Source of the DNA: Pseudovibrio zosterae
GTDB lineage: Bacteria; Pseudomonadota; Alphaproteobacteria; Rhizobiales; Stappiaceae
DNA: 64,000 nt
Direction of reading: 5' to 3'
NCBI RefSeq assembly: GCF_033843645.1
Contig: NZ_JAWXVZ010000007.1
Span: forward strand, 124,001 to 188,000
The position numbers and the translations under genes are program-made. The notes beneath the pieces were generated by a model. It searched no databases. It saw only the letters and a program-made list of their open reading frames with translations, and had not been told where the DNA came from. This document shows positions 1-9,063 of this stretch, piece after piece (positions within the stretch are counted from its first letter, which is position 1; every line of letters starts with the position of its first letter).

Positions 1-2
1 AA

Positions 3-179
3 CATGCTGGGGTGGTGATCGTGGCGGATGGAACTCCGGAGGCCGCAAAACGGTTGGAGCGCGTGTTGTGGAACGATCCGGCTTCAGGTGTCTGGCGCCA
101 TGCAGATGCTGGCTATGATATTGCGATTGAATGCGCAAAAGAGCATGGTCTGCGGCTGCCGGCGATCTTGGGCAACTAG
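3..179 (+). CDS. hutU: Urocanate hydratase, C-terminal end (5'-truncated by window)
   Basis: Only the last 58 codons are present; the gene enters from the left edge. The frame reads HAGVVIVADGT, then RVLWNDPASGVWRHADAGYDIAIECAKEHGLRLP and a TAG stop, shown here in pieces of one continuous tail. The WNDP and RHADAGY blocks are the typical carboxy-terminal signature of urocanase, the NAD-dependent enzyme that converts urocanate to imidazolonepropionate in histidine degradation. The upstream part and any other hut genes lie outside the window. A strong hairpin follows 27 bases after the stop, so this is probably the last gene of its operon. The family call is confident despite the short length. 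Confidence 0.85.
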   Translation, partial: HAGVVIVADGTPEAAKRLERVLWNDPASGVWRHADAGYDIAIECAKEHGLRLPAILGN

Positions 180-560
180 CTCTTACCTCAACTCCAAGCA
201 GGAGAACCACAAGTGCATTCATAGCGATGCACTTGTGGTGCCAGTGCGCTCATTCTGCTCAGGTTGTTTCATCAGCGTTCGGAAACTGAGCTGATCACGA
301 TTGAGCGGGACGCCTGATATCGGCGTTTCATTTGGCCATGACCGTCTATCTATTGCAGCTCTGTGAGGGCTAAATCCTAGCTCAGGAAAGTAGAGGTTGA
401 TCAAGGAGAGCCTGTTTGGGAGGCCCTCCTCTAGATCTTCAGCTCTTAAGTTCTAAGGTCCGCCATGGGCCTTGTCTTCAAGATCACCATAGTCGCTGGC
501 TCCTTGAAGACGCCAATCCCCGATGAGAAGAGCTTGGGATTGCTGTTCTTGAACTCGGGG
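180..560. other. Intergenic gap between hutU and the glyco operon
   Basis: Apart from the 206-239 hairpin I see nothing I can name. The short open frames here overlap the 3' end of the leftward methyltransferase-like gene or lack ribosome-binding sites. This is the convergent 3' boundary between the hut locus and the leftward biosynthetic operon. Confidence 0.5.
206..239 (+). terminator. Hairpin after hutU
   Basis: A 13-bp perfect inverted repeat (ACCACAAGTGCAT at 206-218, ATGCACTTGTGGT at 227-239) with an 8-base loop sits just after the hutU stop. There is no T-run behind it, so it may be a Rho-assisted or RNA-stabilising hairpin rather than a classical intrinsic terminator. Confidence 0.6.
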
Positions 561-1541
561 CTACATCCTTCCAATAGTGATTTGTCTGAGGGCGCGTTCG
601 AAGCGAAATCTGTTCATCTCTCCTCTGTCGGCGTCGTCGCTCATCGTATGTCCGAAGAGTGTACTGGTATGTTCAAGCTGCTTCAGCGCGCGCTCTTTTT
701 CGCCCTTGTACGCCATCAGATAGGCCTTGGAGATTTCCATCCGGAGCTTGTACATCTCCGACATCTCATGATTAGCGCCCATATCATGAAGCTTTAGGCA
801 TTCCTCCAGTGAAGCTTCGGTATAAGGGTCATAGTCCGCGACTGCTTGTGGGATCTCTTTTACGCACTTATAAACCGAGCTGCAGTGGACCTGTCCCAAC
901 CATTCGAAGTATTCCGCGAGATAGCCCATGGTCACTTTGATCCAAGGAAGGCGATCAAAGAAATAATCTTGATTGATCATGTATGAATTGGCGGGCATAA
1001 GGCATGGAAAAAACTGGCTGGTTACATGCCTGTTCAGTTCCGCTGTCTTGCATACATCAATAAAGCAAAGTTCAATTTCCCCCCCATCCCATGAATACGA
1101 TCCCAGATCGCCTTCGCGAAGGCTTATAAGTTTCTCATAGGGAGAGATGTTTTTTCTGAGTGCGGGTAGGAAGGAATCCCCGCGCTTGAAACGTACATCT
1201 CCGTACTCGTGCCAAATCTCCCGCCCGTTAGCTGGGGCAGGAAACACGCCAAGCTCGTAGGCCTTAATGATTTTGTTCAGGCTAATTTCCTGAGCATTGT
1301 CTTTATCCAGCAGCCCCTGCGCGATTGAAACAGCGGAAGCGCCAAGAAAACTGCCGCCGTCAATTATGGCTCCAGATCCGCGAAACTTGTCTTTCGACAG
1401 GAAATAGAGAAGTCGCCTCTCATCTACAGAGATCATACCCGGCGTCTCTTTGATCGCCTGATTGAAAGGCGTCTCCAAAAAGTCAATTTCAGGCCGAACT
1501 GATACATTTGATGCGGTCTGTATTTCACTCGCTGTCGTCAT
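561..1541 (-). CDS. Class I SAM-methyltransferase-like protein of glyco cluster
   Basis: 326 aa and probably soluble. Residues 59-70 (IIDGGSFLGASA) match the glycine-rich motif I of a Rossmann SAM-binding fold, and a later ELCFIDVC strand resembles the acidic motif of Methyltransf_24-type enzymes. The C-terminal third is helical and charged. The ATG at 1541 has GAGG five bases upstream. It is the last gene of the leftward operon, 147 bases after the glycosyltransferase at 1689-2915, so a glycan O-methylation role is plausible. I infer that role from context: the substrate is not visible, and the motif could also serve another Rossmann enzyme. Confidence 0.6.
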   Translation of the reverse strand: MTTASEIQTASNVSVRPEIDFLETPFNQAIKETPGMISVDERRLLYFLSKDKFRGSGAIIDGGSFLGASAVSIAQGLLDKDNAQEISLNKIIKAYELGVFPAPANGREIWHEYGDVRFKRGDSFLPALRKNISPYEKLISLREGDLGSYSWDGGEIELCFIDVCKTAELNRHVTSQFFPCLMPANSYMINQDYFFDRLPWIKVTMGYLAEYFEWLGQVHCSSVYKCVKEIPQAVADYDPYTEASLEECLKLHDMGANHEMSEMYKLRMEISKAYLMAYKGEKERALKQLEHTSTLFGHTMSDDADRGEMNRFRFERALRQITIGRM

Positions 1542-1688
1542 GGAAGCCTCGCTGAGTATAGAGCAAGTTCAAAGATAATGTTTGAAGCGCAACAACAGAA
1601 ATTCCCAGAACTCTGTACCAGCAGAACTCAGTGGTTGCGGCGTGGGCTTGTGAGGAACTGCTGGCTTTGTCCAGATCAACTGTGTTCA

Positions 1689-2915
1689 TTACCGCCTCCT
1701 CAGTTTGTGCCAAAGGAGAGACTTTCGCAGCGCTTTCGGGATCCTTAGAACCCCTGTTAAAAGCCACCAGAAGGATTCGTAGACAGCTACAACTTGGTCC
1801 AAGTGAACATTGGTCTGCTTAAACCTTTCTGGGAAATGGTCATGTCGGAGCACTCCCTTGCGATAAAGAAAAGACCTTATTGGCCGGGTACAACGCCAAC
1901 TGGACGTTTCTGTAAGATCCTGAAGCTTGGCGGTGAGTTCGCTTTCCGATATCGACTTTTGTTCCGAGAGTACGTCAAAATAGTTGGATTTGCTTTTATT
2001 CAACTCCAGCCATTTTTTACTGAAGCCGTCTTTGGTTACCCAGTCGCTGCCTTCAAGTTCGTGGCCATCTTTGATCATTACCGTGTTGCTGGCAATTCGA
2101 TCTTGATGCCGAATGATACTCCGCGAAATGCGATAGACGTCTGCATTCAGTCGGTCTGGGCTTTGCATGTCCTTGGAAAGCCTCTGCTCGAACCCGGGGC
2201 GGTATTTGAAGTGGTAGATTGGGTAAGAAACATCGCTCAACGGGATTGGTGTGCAAACATGAGTTGAGTGAACATACTGAAAACCAGGGCGCCAAAACAC
2301 CAGCGGTATCTTGTAGGACCTCACTCTGTAGTTTGTGGTTCCTGAGATGCGCGCTCTGGCGTTCGAACGCAAGTCCCCAAAGGGAAACCTTTCCATCGAA
2401 GAGAAATTGCAATTGGCGAAAGGGACGTAGTTGGGCGAGCCTTGAAGCAAGCCTTGAAGGTTCTTTTGAGTATTCAAGTGCCCCGTCAAATCGTCAGCGA
2501 AAAAATCGATCAGGGGAGCGTAAAGGCCGAAAGCCAATTCTCGGCGCATGACAGCGCTGACCTGTGCCAATGGACTTTTTTCTTCGCTTTGTGGTAGCTG
2601 CAGAAACTCATCCGCATCAACGACCAGCGTCCAGGTGCCAGTACAAGACGTGCAGCCGATCTCATTGACCCAGTCGATGCCCGCGTTTGCTTGCGCGTAG
2701 CCTCCTTTTTTCAGGTAAACTTGCGTGTCCTTTTGGTCTTTAAGGTACTGAATTGAGCCATCAGTACTCCCCGTGTCGACGAAATGAAACAGATTGACCC
2801 CAAGACCACGATAGTGGGACAAAAAGGCAGGGAGAATATCTCTTTCATTACGAAGCACGCAGATCAGCGGAAAAAGCTTTTCCGCTATCGGATGCAATTT
2901 CTCTTTCAAGTTCAA
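1689..2915 (-). CDS. Glycosyltransferase family 2-like (Glyco_tranf_2_4 type)
   Basis: 408 aa. The N-terminus holds a nucleotide-sugar binding core: PLICVLRNERDILPAF (residues 16-31), HFVDTGSTDGS (44-54) and VVDADEFL (98-105) carrying the metal-binding DxD-like acid cluster. This layout is typical of GT-A enzymes related to GT2/GT92. A basic, aromatic C-terminal part follows. Translation probably begins at TTG 2915: AAGGAT lies six bases upstream, and the start overlaps the stop of the preceding gene (TTGA), implying translational coupling to 2912-5026. It should transfer a sugar to the cluster's glycan. Donor and acceptor cannot be read from sequence. Confidence 0.8.
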   Translation of the reverse strand: MNLKEKLHPIAEKLFPLICVLRNERDILPAFLSHYRGLGVNLFHFVDTGSTDGSIQYLKDQKDTQVYLKKGGYAQANAGIDWVNEIGCTSCTGTWTLVVDADEFLQLPQSEEKSPLAQVSAVMRRELAFGLYAPLIDFFADDLTGHLNTQKNLQGLLQGSPNYVPFANCNFSSMERFPFGDLRSNARARISGTTNYRVRSYKIPLVFWRPGFQYVHSTHVCTPIPLSDVSYPIYHFKYRPGFEQRLSKDMQSPDRLNADVYRISRSIIRHQDRIASNTVMIKDGHELEGSDWVTKDGFSKKWLELNKSKSNYFDVLSEQKSISESELTAKLQDLTETSSWRCTRPIRSFLYRKGVLRHDHFPERFKQTNVHLDQVVAVYESFWWLLTGVLRIPKALRKSLLWHKLRRR

Positions 2916-5026
2916 GTACTAATCCTTACAAAGCGCCGCAATTTTCGCCAAGATGTTGTGAGCGCTCCTGGTCTGTAGTCCTCTCGGGCGACTTGCTGTC
3001 CACTGCGCCTCCTATCAGGTTTTTCGCGGAGAAGAAGCGCGCTCTTTTCTTCTGCGTCAAGGCCTTCAAGAAACGGTGAGATCTGACGAAAGTCCGCCTC
3101 CTCCTTAACCTGATTTCTTGCTTTCATTGAGACGCTGTTGACGCGATAGTAGTAGAGTGGATCCGGGTAGTAGGAAACCTTGTACCCGCCTTGTATCAAC
3201 CGATTGAAAAATTCAATATCGTCTTTACCTGTTCTGAAACGCTCGCTGTAACCACCCACCTGCTTGAAGACTTCGGCATCAATGAGACAGGTTGCATCGC
3301 CAACTACGTTCAATTTTCTGGAAAGAGCTTTTGCTGGCCCAAGAAAACGAATTTGCGTTCCCATGGTGCTTTCTGGGGTCATTGGTCTACCGTTGCCGTG
3401 AAAGCGCGTTGCACTGCAAGTCAGACACTGTAGGCCAGAAAACAGCGCTGCCTTGACCAAGCTTTCAACCATGCTCGGAAACATGACGTTGTCGTCATCA
3501 AAGAACAGCAGAAACTCTCCTGATGCCGCGTCGGCCGCCGCGTTTCTGGCGGCACCTACATACTTGTTTTTCTGATAGAGGAACTTCCAGTGCGGATATT
3601 GGTCTTCAATAGCTCTGAGCTTATCAAGGTTCTCGGGGGTTGAGCTGCCGTCATCCACCACGATGACTTCGATTTTTGCGTAGGTTTGGCTAGCAATGCT
3701 TTCCAGCGCCTGTTGAAGAAGGTCTGGACGTTCGTAATGTGGAACGCAGATGGAAACGAGCGGTTGTTGCTGGGGTTGAGCCGGTGTTCGGTCGCAAGAA
3801 AGCGAAAGCTGACCATGCCAGCGCTCCCAGGCCTCCAGTGACTGTGCCACCCGTTCGTGTTTTTTGGCCGGGGCCGGTAGTGTATCTACATGTCTTTCAA
3901 GCCTCTCCGCCAACGCATGGTGGTCTGGATTGAAAAGAACCCGTGAAGCGTCAGTTGGGCAAATGAGTTCTGGTGTCCCGCCTGTAGCTGCTGCAATGAA
4001 TGGCACCCGCGCTGCGATGCACTCATACACCGCGATTGGTGAGTTCTCCAAAAGCGCTGGAATAACCGCAAGCCGGCCGTCCCCACTTAGATAGTCGAGC
4101 GCCTGCAGAGCATTGAAGTCATTGTGGAAAGTAACTTTCGTATGCCACTTTTCCTGGTTCTCAGAGATCAGTTTCTTTGCGTCAAAGCGATGGGAATGGC
4201 CCCCTAGAAAAGTGATGGAGGGAAGAGTTACCCCATTTTTAGCAAGTTCATTGAGTGCGTTCACAAACAACAAAATGCCTTTTCGTGGCTCTAGTCTTCC
4301 AAAGAAAACCCATTCAGTTGTCTTTGTTGGCCTTTCATTGCCGTTCTTCTCATTCTGAAGGTCTAGCAAATCATCTAGAAAAACATTGGGCCAGAAGTAA
4401 CTGTGAGCGGGCAACTGGTAACCGGCATTCTGCATCCATTCGAGAAGGTGAGCGCTGCCGCAAATCAATGTATCCGCGAGCTCAACGCTTTTGCGCTCCA
4501 TAAAAACCCAGGCCAGTTGTTGGTTGCTTTTGAGAAACTGACTGTTGCCTTCAGCTGACCAAAGTGTTGGCGAAGATCCCTTCACAACGAAATGAATGTT
4601 TTGGAACGCGATGCCCAGTTTTTTTGCCAGAAGTACAAAATATCCGAGGCCATGCCATTCAGAGACATGAACGAGGTCAAATGCACCTTCGTGCAGCCGC
4701 AGCCACTCATAAGCAGCGTATGGTGGTGCCGTCATGCGCGCCAACTCTGTTTTGGCCAGCGGTCTAGGTGCGACGCAGTGGAACTCAACCCCATATTTTT
4801 CGTAGAACTGCTTAATTTTGCGCACCTTTATTGGGTTGTGCGCCATGCGATCAACAAGGCATATAGCTACGCTGTGACCAATGCGTTTTAAAAACACTGC
4901 GAGATGAAAAAAAGCGGTCCCTATGCCGCCGTTTTTCACCGCGCCTAAAATGTCCGGTGTGACAATACAGATGCGCTTTGTGGACACCGGCTGGTGTTGG
5001 GTAAGGGCTGCTTCAAGCATTCTCAT
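2912..5026 (-). CDS. Bifunctional glycosyltransferase (GT4 + GT2 fusion)
   Basis: 704 aa with two catalytic modules. Residues 17-400 form a GT-B fold: an N-terminal CIVTPDILGAVKNGG segment, FFGRLEPRKG (241-250) and the retaining GT4 motif ENSPIAVYE (327-335, E-x7-E). Residues 422-640 form a GT-A (GT2) fold beginning PLVSICVPHYERPD, with VVDDGSS and a FFDDDN metal site near 508-513. The tail is basic. One polypeptide could therefore add two sugars in sequence. It overlaps the upstream 1026-aa gene by 14 bases and the downstream gene by 4, so the three are coupled. The first half is clearly related to the N-terminal half of the upstream protein, suggesting duplication. Confidence 0.88.
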   Translation of the reverse strand: MRMLEAALTQHQPVSTKRICIVTPDILGAVKNGGIGTAFFHLAVFLKRIGHSVAICLVDRMAHNPIKVRKIKQFYEKYGVEFHCVAPRPLAKTELARMTAPPYAAYEWLRLHEGAFDLVHVSEWHGLGYFVLLAKKLGIAFQNIHFVVKGSSPTLWSAEGNSQFLKSNQQLAWVFMERKSVELADTLICGSAHLLEWMQNAGYQLPAHSYFWPNVFLDDLLDLQNEKNGNERPTKTTEWVFFGRLEPRKGILLFVNALNELAKNGVTLPSITFLGGHSHRFDAKKLISENQEKWHTKVTFHNDFNALQALDYLSGDGRLAVIPALLENSPIAVYECIAARVPFIAAATGGTPELICPTDASRVLFNPDHHALAERLERHVDTLPAPAKKHERVAQSLEAWERWHGQLSLSCDRTPAQPQQQPLVSICVPHYERPDLLQQALESIASQTYAKIEVIVVDDGSSTPENLDKLRAIEDQYPHWKFLYQKNKYVGAARNAAADAASGEFLLFFDDDNVMFPSMVESLVKAALFSGLQCLTCSATRFHGNGRPMTPESTMGTQIRFLGPAKALSRKLNVVGDATCLIDAEVFKQVGGYSERFRTGKDDIEFFNRLIQGGYKVSYYPDPLYYYRVNSVSMKARNQVKEEADFRQISPFLEGLDAEEKSALLLREKPDRRRSGQQVAREDYRPGALTTSWRKLRRFVRIST

Positions 5027-8000
5027 GGGAAATGCCCAGCTGGCTTGGTACTAGCATCTGCGCGCTATAAACCAGATGACCGTTGCGAACAACTTCGCCT
5101 GTCTCCTTAATTTTCAATGCGATATTTGCGCCATCAACTTTCATCTCCGGGGACAGATCAAAGCAAAAGCCATGGTTGGCAAGCTTTCTATTGCGTGTGC
5201 CAAAACGTTCAATCACGACGTCTGCCGTTGTTTCCGCAACAGGTCGCTCATTGAGTTCCAGCACGACAGTCAGAGTGCGGCTTGTGTCACTGCGATCCCA
5301 AGCCCACCCAGATAGTGTTTCTGGATTGATCGCGAACAGTTCCTTGGGCGGTACAGACCCACGGATTGGCGAGCCTTCATAACCGCGAATAGTACGGCTG
5401 ACCTTCCGCTCGATCGTTCTGCCAACCTTGTGAGGTCTTAAACGCATGACGCTTTGGATGCCGCTCTTCAACCAGGTGCCTATCTTGGGGATGCTTTTGA
5501 GCTCAGAGCGGCGCAGTGCAGAAGACACTAGCGACCGTAGTCTCTTAGTCAGTCTTGAAGCAGGCGTATTGGTTCGTATCGGTTTTTTGAACAATGCCGC
5601 GATTGTTTGTGCGTCAGCGATTTGAGCCCCCGAAACTGCTGCAAACACGCGATCGGCCATTTTGATTACTCGAAGATATCGTGAGTTCTGAGAGCCGTGG
5701 TAATCTAGTACAAACTTGATGTGGAACACGCGCCCCGCTTCCCACCTATGCGGCACGTCAAACTGGTGAAGGGTCAAGTCACCACTGACTTTCTTTAGGA
5801 CAATCTCCTGCCTTACGCCGTTTATGAACAGAGATCTTTCCCCCTCGCCGACAGCCACAAGAAGAAGTCTGGATTTGCGTTCGTCGACCCCGATGAAGAC
5901 TTTCGGTGGACGTCGCATTGGTTGTGCTCTGCGATCACTTGGGATGTACCAAACGGCTTCGTGGTTCCTGCGTTTTTTGTCGCGAAACAGGTTGGGTTTG
6001 ATATTTTGGCCAGCTGGACTTGAGATCGGCAAAAGCCCCATTTTGCGGCTGGAGATGTCACCTGCTTCGATAAGCGGCATTGCGCGCAAATAGCGGGAAT
6101 TGGGATTCGCTTTTGTCTTTTCTAACTCGTTGGAATATGAACTGCTCTGCAATCGGCATTCGGGAATGACGAGCAGGTCGATTTTGTGGTTGTGGGCGGC
6201 TCTGAGAGCGTATTCTTGCAAAAGCCCAAAGCGGATATCGTAGGGTTGTAGCTCGCCAACGCGCTGTTGGACGTCTTTGGATACGCACAAGATGTTTGCG
6301 CCCACTGCTCCGCCATTTGCATTCTCGCATGCTACGTCATTGCCAATCGGCATCCCGATTGTCGTGTCATCGATCTGAACAAAGCTGGTGATGAGTGCGT
6401 CGCGTTTGTGTTGCAGTGCCACCCGCAATTCTGCAAAAAACTCTTGAAACCGAGTAGCGGTCCCATCACACAGTATGCAAGCATCGTACTTGCTGTTTCT
6501 CAAAGCCTCACTTAGCGCGGCACCAGCAGCATGCCCGAGACAATCTAGGGCTTTCACACTCTGCCCGGCTGCCTTGATGAGATTTGCCATTTTGTGTGCT
6601 GTTTCTTCCAGCGCCGGATCGGTAAACAGCAGTGTTGTATGGTCGGGAGGATCCTGAAGGAGCGATTTGGCAAAAAGCATTGCCTCCGTTTCCTCGCGAA
6701 GGAGAACAATCGCCTCCAGCGAGATGCTATCAGTTTCCGCCTCCGGCTTTGCATCAATCTTAGGCTCGCCCATCAAACGCGATATGGCTTCCTCGCCAGG
6801 GTGTTTGCTGAAAAGATCCGCTAGGTAGGCATGAAAACCATACCATGTTTCCAAGTTCTTGTGGTTGTTGAAGCTTGGTTCTGCAATCCGGTGGCCCATT
6901 GTGAGGGCATGCTTTAGTTTTTGCGCTAACTCGTATGCATTCGGGGCAATGAGCGTTTCCTCGTGATCGGCTGTTGCTATCAGCTCCGCTGTGCCTCCCA
7001 CATCTGTAGCTATAAACGGGATCCTGTTCTCAAGAGTTTCGTAGACCGCCATTGTGGAGTTTTCAATGAGAGAAGGCATGACGGCCAGCATGTCCCGGGA
7101 GCACAAGAATGAGAGCGCTTCAGGCTGATTAAGGTCCGTAATTCGGTTGACTTCGAACTTCCAGCCGGCGGATTTGCGGGTAATGAAATCCTCGACTTTT
7201 TCATTGGCGTGATTTGTCAGAGGAGCGCCGTACTTGCCGAGAAAGTTGACGCGTTTCGGACGAATGCCATCTCGCTCCAAAATGTCGAGCGCGCTGCAAA
7301 AAAGCTCAATCCCTTTGCGAGCTTCAAGCCGCCCGAAGAACGTGACTTCAGTTGACTGAACCAGATCACCCGGCTTTCGGGAGGGACGTTTGTCGACGAC
7401 CTTGACCTCAGAGAAGTCGAGAATATTCGGCTGGACAAAGCTAAACGTAGGCAACTGATAGCCCACATGGCGCATGAAGCTGAGCAAATGAGCGCTGCCG
7501 CCAATCACCATGTCTGCCAGCTCGACGCATTTTTGCTCTGCAAAGCTTGCGGCGACGAGATCCAATTTCTCGATTGGCTGCATTTGATAGTGACGGTTCC
7601 ATAGATGCGGCGACGACGTCTTCACGATGAAGAGGGTGTTTTTAAAGGCCAGACCAAGCTTTTTGGCCATCAGCGCATAGACCAGACCGCCACGCCATTC
7701 AGATGTATGGATCACATCGAAATTATTCTGGTTTTTTAGCCACTTGTATGCGGCTGCATAACGCTGCTGCCAGAATTGGGAAGGGCCGACAATGGCCTCA
7801 GGCATGTGCTCCAGATAATGTAAGGCAACTCCGAACTCGGCAAAGTGTTTAACCCAGTGGTCGGCTGTCTTGTTTTCAACAGTTGGTCCCTTGAGGTACA
7901 GCACATGTACCTCATGCCCGTGGGCAGCAAGCCCCTTGGCCAAGTGGTAATAGGTCGAGGCAATGCCGCCGTTTCGGACAGGACCGAGTATTTCTTCGGT

Positions 8001-8093
8001 GGCGATACATAGCCGCAGCTTGCGGCTCGAGGTGTAGGCCGCATACTTTTCCAGGTCAGGAAAGGATGCTACTTCAAACGTATCGTGTTGCAT
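5013..8093 (-). CDS. Large multidomain GT4 glycosyltransferase
   Basis: 1026 aa. Residues 25-430 are a GT4 module (TEEILGPVRNGG, VTFFGRLEARKG, ENSTMAVYE as E-x7-E) closely resembling the first half of the next gene. The middle (about 455-690) looks like a worn GT2 domain: it keeps a CDGTATRFQEF segment and a late GGAVGANILCVSKDV block, but I cannot find a convincing DxD. The C-terminus (about 930-1020) carries a GWAWDRS...HGFCFDL module that I recall from other alphaproteobacterial glycosyltransferases. No membrane segments are visible. The ATG at 8093 starts 3 bases after the epimerase stop, so the gene sits inside the operon. Confidence 0.82.
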   Translation of the reverse strand: MQHDTFEVASFPDLEKYAAYTSSRKLRLCIATEEILGPVRNGGIASTYYHLAKGLAAHGHEVHVLYLKGPTVENKTADHWVKHFAEFGVALHYLEHMPEAIVGPSQFWQQRYAAAYKWLKNQNNFDVIHTSEWRGGLVYALMAKKLGLAFKNTLFIVKTSSPHLWNRHYQMQPIEKLDLVAASFAEQKCVELADMVIGGSAHLLSFMRHVGYQLPTFSFVQPNILDFSEVKVVDKRPSRKPGDLVQSTEVTFFGRLEARKGIELFCSALDILERDGIRPKRVNFLGKYGAPLTNHANEKVEDFITRKSAGWKFEVNRITDLNQPEALSFLCSRDMLAVMPSLIENSTMAVYETLENRIPFIATDVGGTAELIATADHEETLIAPNAYELAQKLKHALTMGHRIAEPSFNNHKNLETWYGFHAYLADLFSKHPGEEAISRLMGEPKIDAKPEAETDSISLEAIVLLREETEAMLFAKSLLQDPPDHTTLLFTDPALEETAHKMANLIKAAGQSVKALDCLGHAAGAALSEALRNSKYDACILCDGTATRFQEFFAELRVALQHKRDALITSFVQIDDTTIGMPIGNDVACENANGGAVGANILCVSKDVQQRVGELQPYDIRFGLLQEYALRAAHNHKIDLLVIPECRLQSSSYSNELEKTKANPNSRYLRAMPLIEAGDISSRKMGLLPISSPAGQNIKPNLFRDKKRRNHEAVWYIPSDRRAQPMRRPPKVFIGVDERKSRLLLVAVGEGERSLFINGVRQEIVLKKVSGDLTLHQFDVPHRWEAGRVFHIKFVLDYHGSQNSRYLRVIKMADRVFAAVSGAQIADAQTIAALFKKPIRTNTPASRLTKRLRSLVSSALRRSELKSIPKIGTWLKSGIQSVMRLRPHKVGRTIERKVSRTIRGYEGSPIRGSVPPKELFAINPETLSGWAWDRSDTSRTLTVVLELNERPVAETTADVVIERFGTRNRKLANHGFCFDLSPEMKVDGANIALKIKETGEVVRNGHLVYSAQMLVPSQLGISHENA

Positions 8094-8096
8094 TTG

Positions 8097-9056
8097 CTAG
8101 ACCCCAACTCCGATACGCTGGGTGGAACCGTCGATGCCTTGGAAGTAACTCCAAGTCGCTCTGATGCCGTCGATCAATTCAGTCTGTGGCTCGAAATCAA
8201 GCATCCTTGATGCTTTGGAAATATCGGTGTGATTGTGTTTGATCTCACCTCTTCTAAAGTCGCGGTACTCTACTCGAAGCCTCTGTCCAAACCCTGTAAC
8301 GTTTCTAAGCAGGTCAATGACTTCATTGACTGCAGTTGGTTTGCCGCTGCCAAGCTGAAAGACGCCTTTACTCGTGAGTTTGAGCGCATTTATGATGCCT
8401 TGGCAAAGGTCTTCAACGAAAATAAAATCTCGCGTCTGTGTGCCATCCCCGTAAACAACACAGGTTTCACCCTTGAGAGCATTTTTGATGAATGCCGCGA
8501 TAACGCTGCCTTTACGTAGGGAAAGTGGGCCGTAAACGTTGGAAAAGCGCAGCGAGGCTGCAGCGAGGCCATAGCTTTCCGAATAAGCTGAGCAGTAGGC
8601 TTCAGCTGCGGCTTTGGAGGCACCGTAGGCAGAGGCCGGTCTTGGAACCATTTCCTCGTGTACGGGCGGTACTGCTTCACCAAGAATTGCGCCGCCAGTT
8701 GAAGCGTTTACAAGCCGAGAAACGCCATGGGCGCGCATTGCCTCAAGAAGATTCACCGTGCCGCGGACGTTGACCTCAAAGTTGTAAAGAGGCGCTGCAA
8801 TTGAATCAATGACCCTCGTGTCTGCAGCTAGATGAACCACGGCATCCACACCGTCCATTGCTTTGTCAATGTCAGCAGGATTTCTCACATCCCCTTTAAT
8901 AAAGGTGTGAGGGTGACCTGAGATCGACGAACGGTCGGAGGTTGCTTCATTGTCAAGGACAATGATGTCCTCGCAAAGCTTCCTGGAGCATAGTTCTCGA
9001 ATGAGATTTGAGCCAATAAAACCGCAGCCGCCTGTCACAAGAACTCTGTTAAACAC
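8097..9056 (-). CDS. NAD-dependent NDP-sugar epimerase/dehydratase
   Basis: About 319 aa, an extended short-chain dehydrogenase. The Rossmann motif VTGGCGFIGSN lies at the very N-terminus, with an SAYGASKAAAE catalytic YxxxK and the FSNVYGP substrate loop typical of GalE/RmlB-like sugar-nucleotide enzymes. I chose GTG 9056 because it begins exactly at the Rossmann strand, 7 bases after the sqdB-like stop. A longer GTG start at 9149 would overlap the preceding gene by 86 bases without a better ribosome site. It should supply an activated sugar to the neighbouring transferases. Epimerase versus dehydratase cannot be decided by eye. Confidence 0.85.
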   Translation of the reverse strand: MFNRVLVTGGCGFIGSNLIRELCSRKLCEDIIVLDNEATSDRSSISGHPHTFIKGDVRNPADIDKAMDGVDAVVHLAADTRVIDSIAAPLYNFEVNVRGTVNLLEAMRAHGVSRLVNASTGGAILGEAVPPVHEEMVPRPASAYGASKAAAEAYCSAYSESYGLAAASLRFSNVYGPLSLRKGSVIAAFIKNALKGETCVVYGDGTQTRDFIFVEDLCQGIINALKLTSKGVFQLGSGKPTAVNEVIDLLRNVTGFGQRLRVEYRDFRRGEIKHNHTDISKASRMLDFEPQTELIDGIRATWSYFQGIDGSTQRIGVGV

Positions 9057-9063
9057 TTTGATA

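Noticed and set aside
1525..1767. An 80-codon leftward frame between the glycosyltransferase and methyltransferase-like genes
   Set aside because: Overlaps both genes, has no ribosome site and no recognisable pattern.
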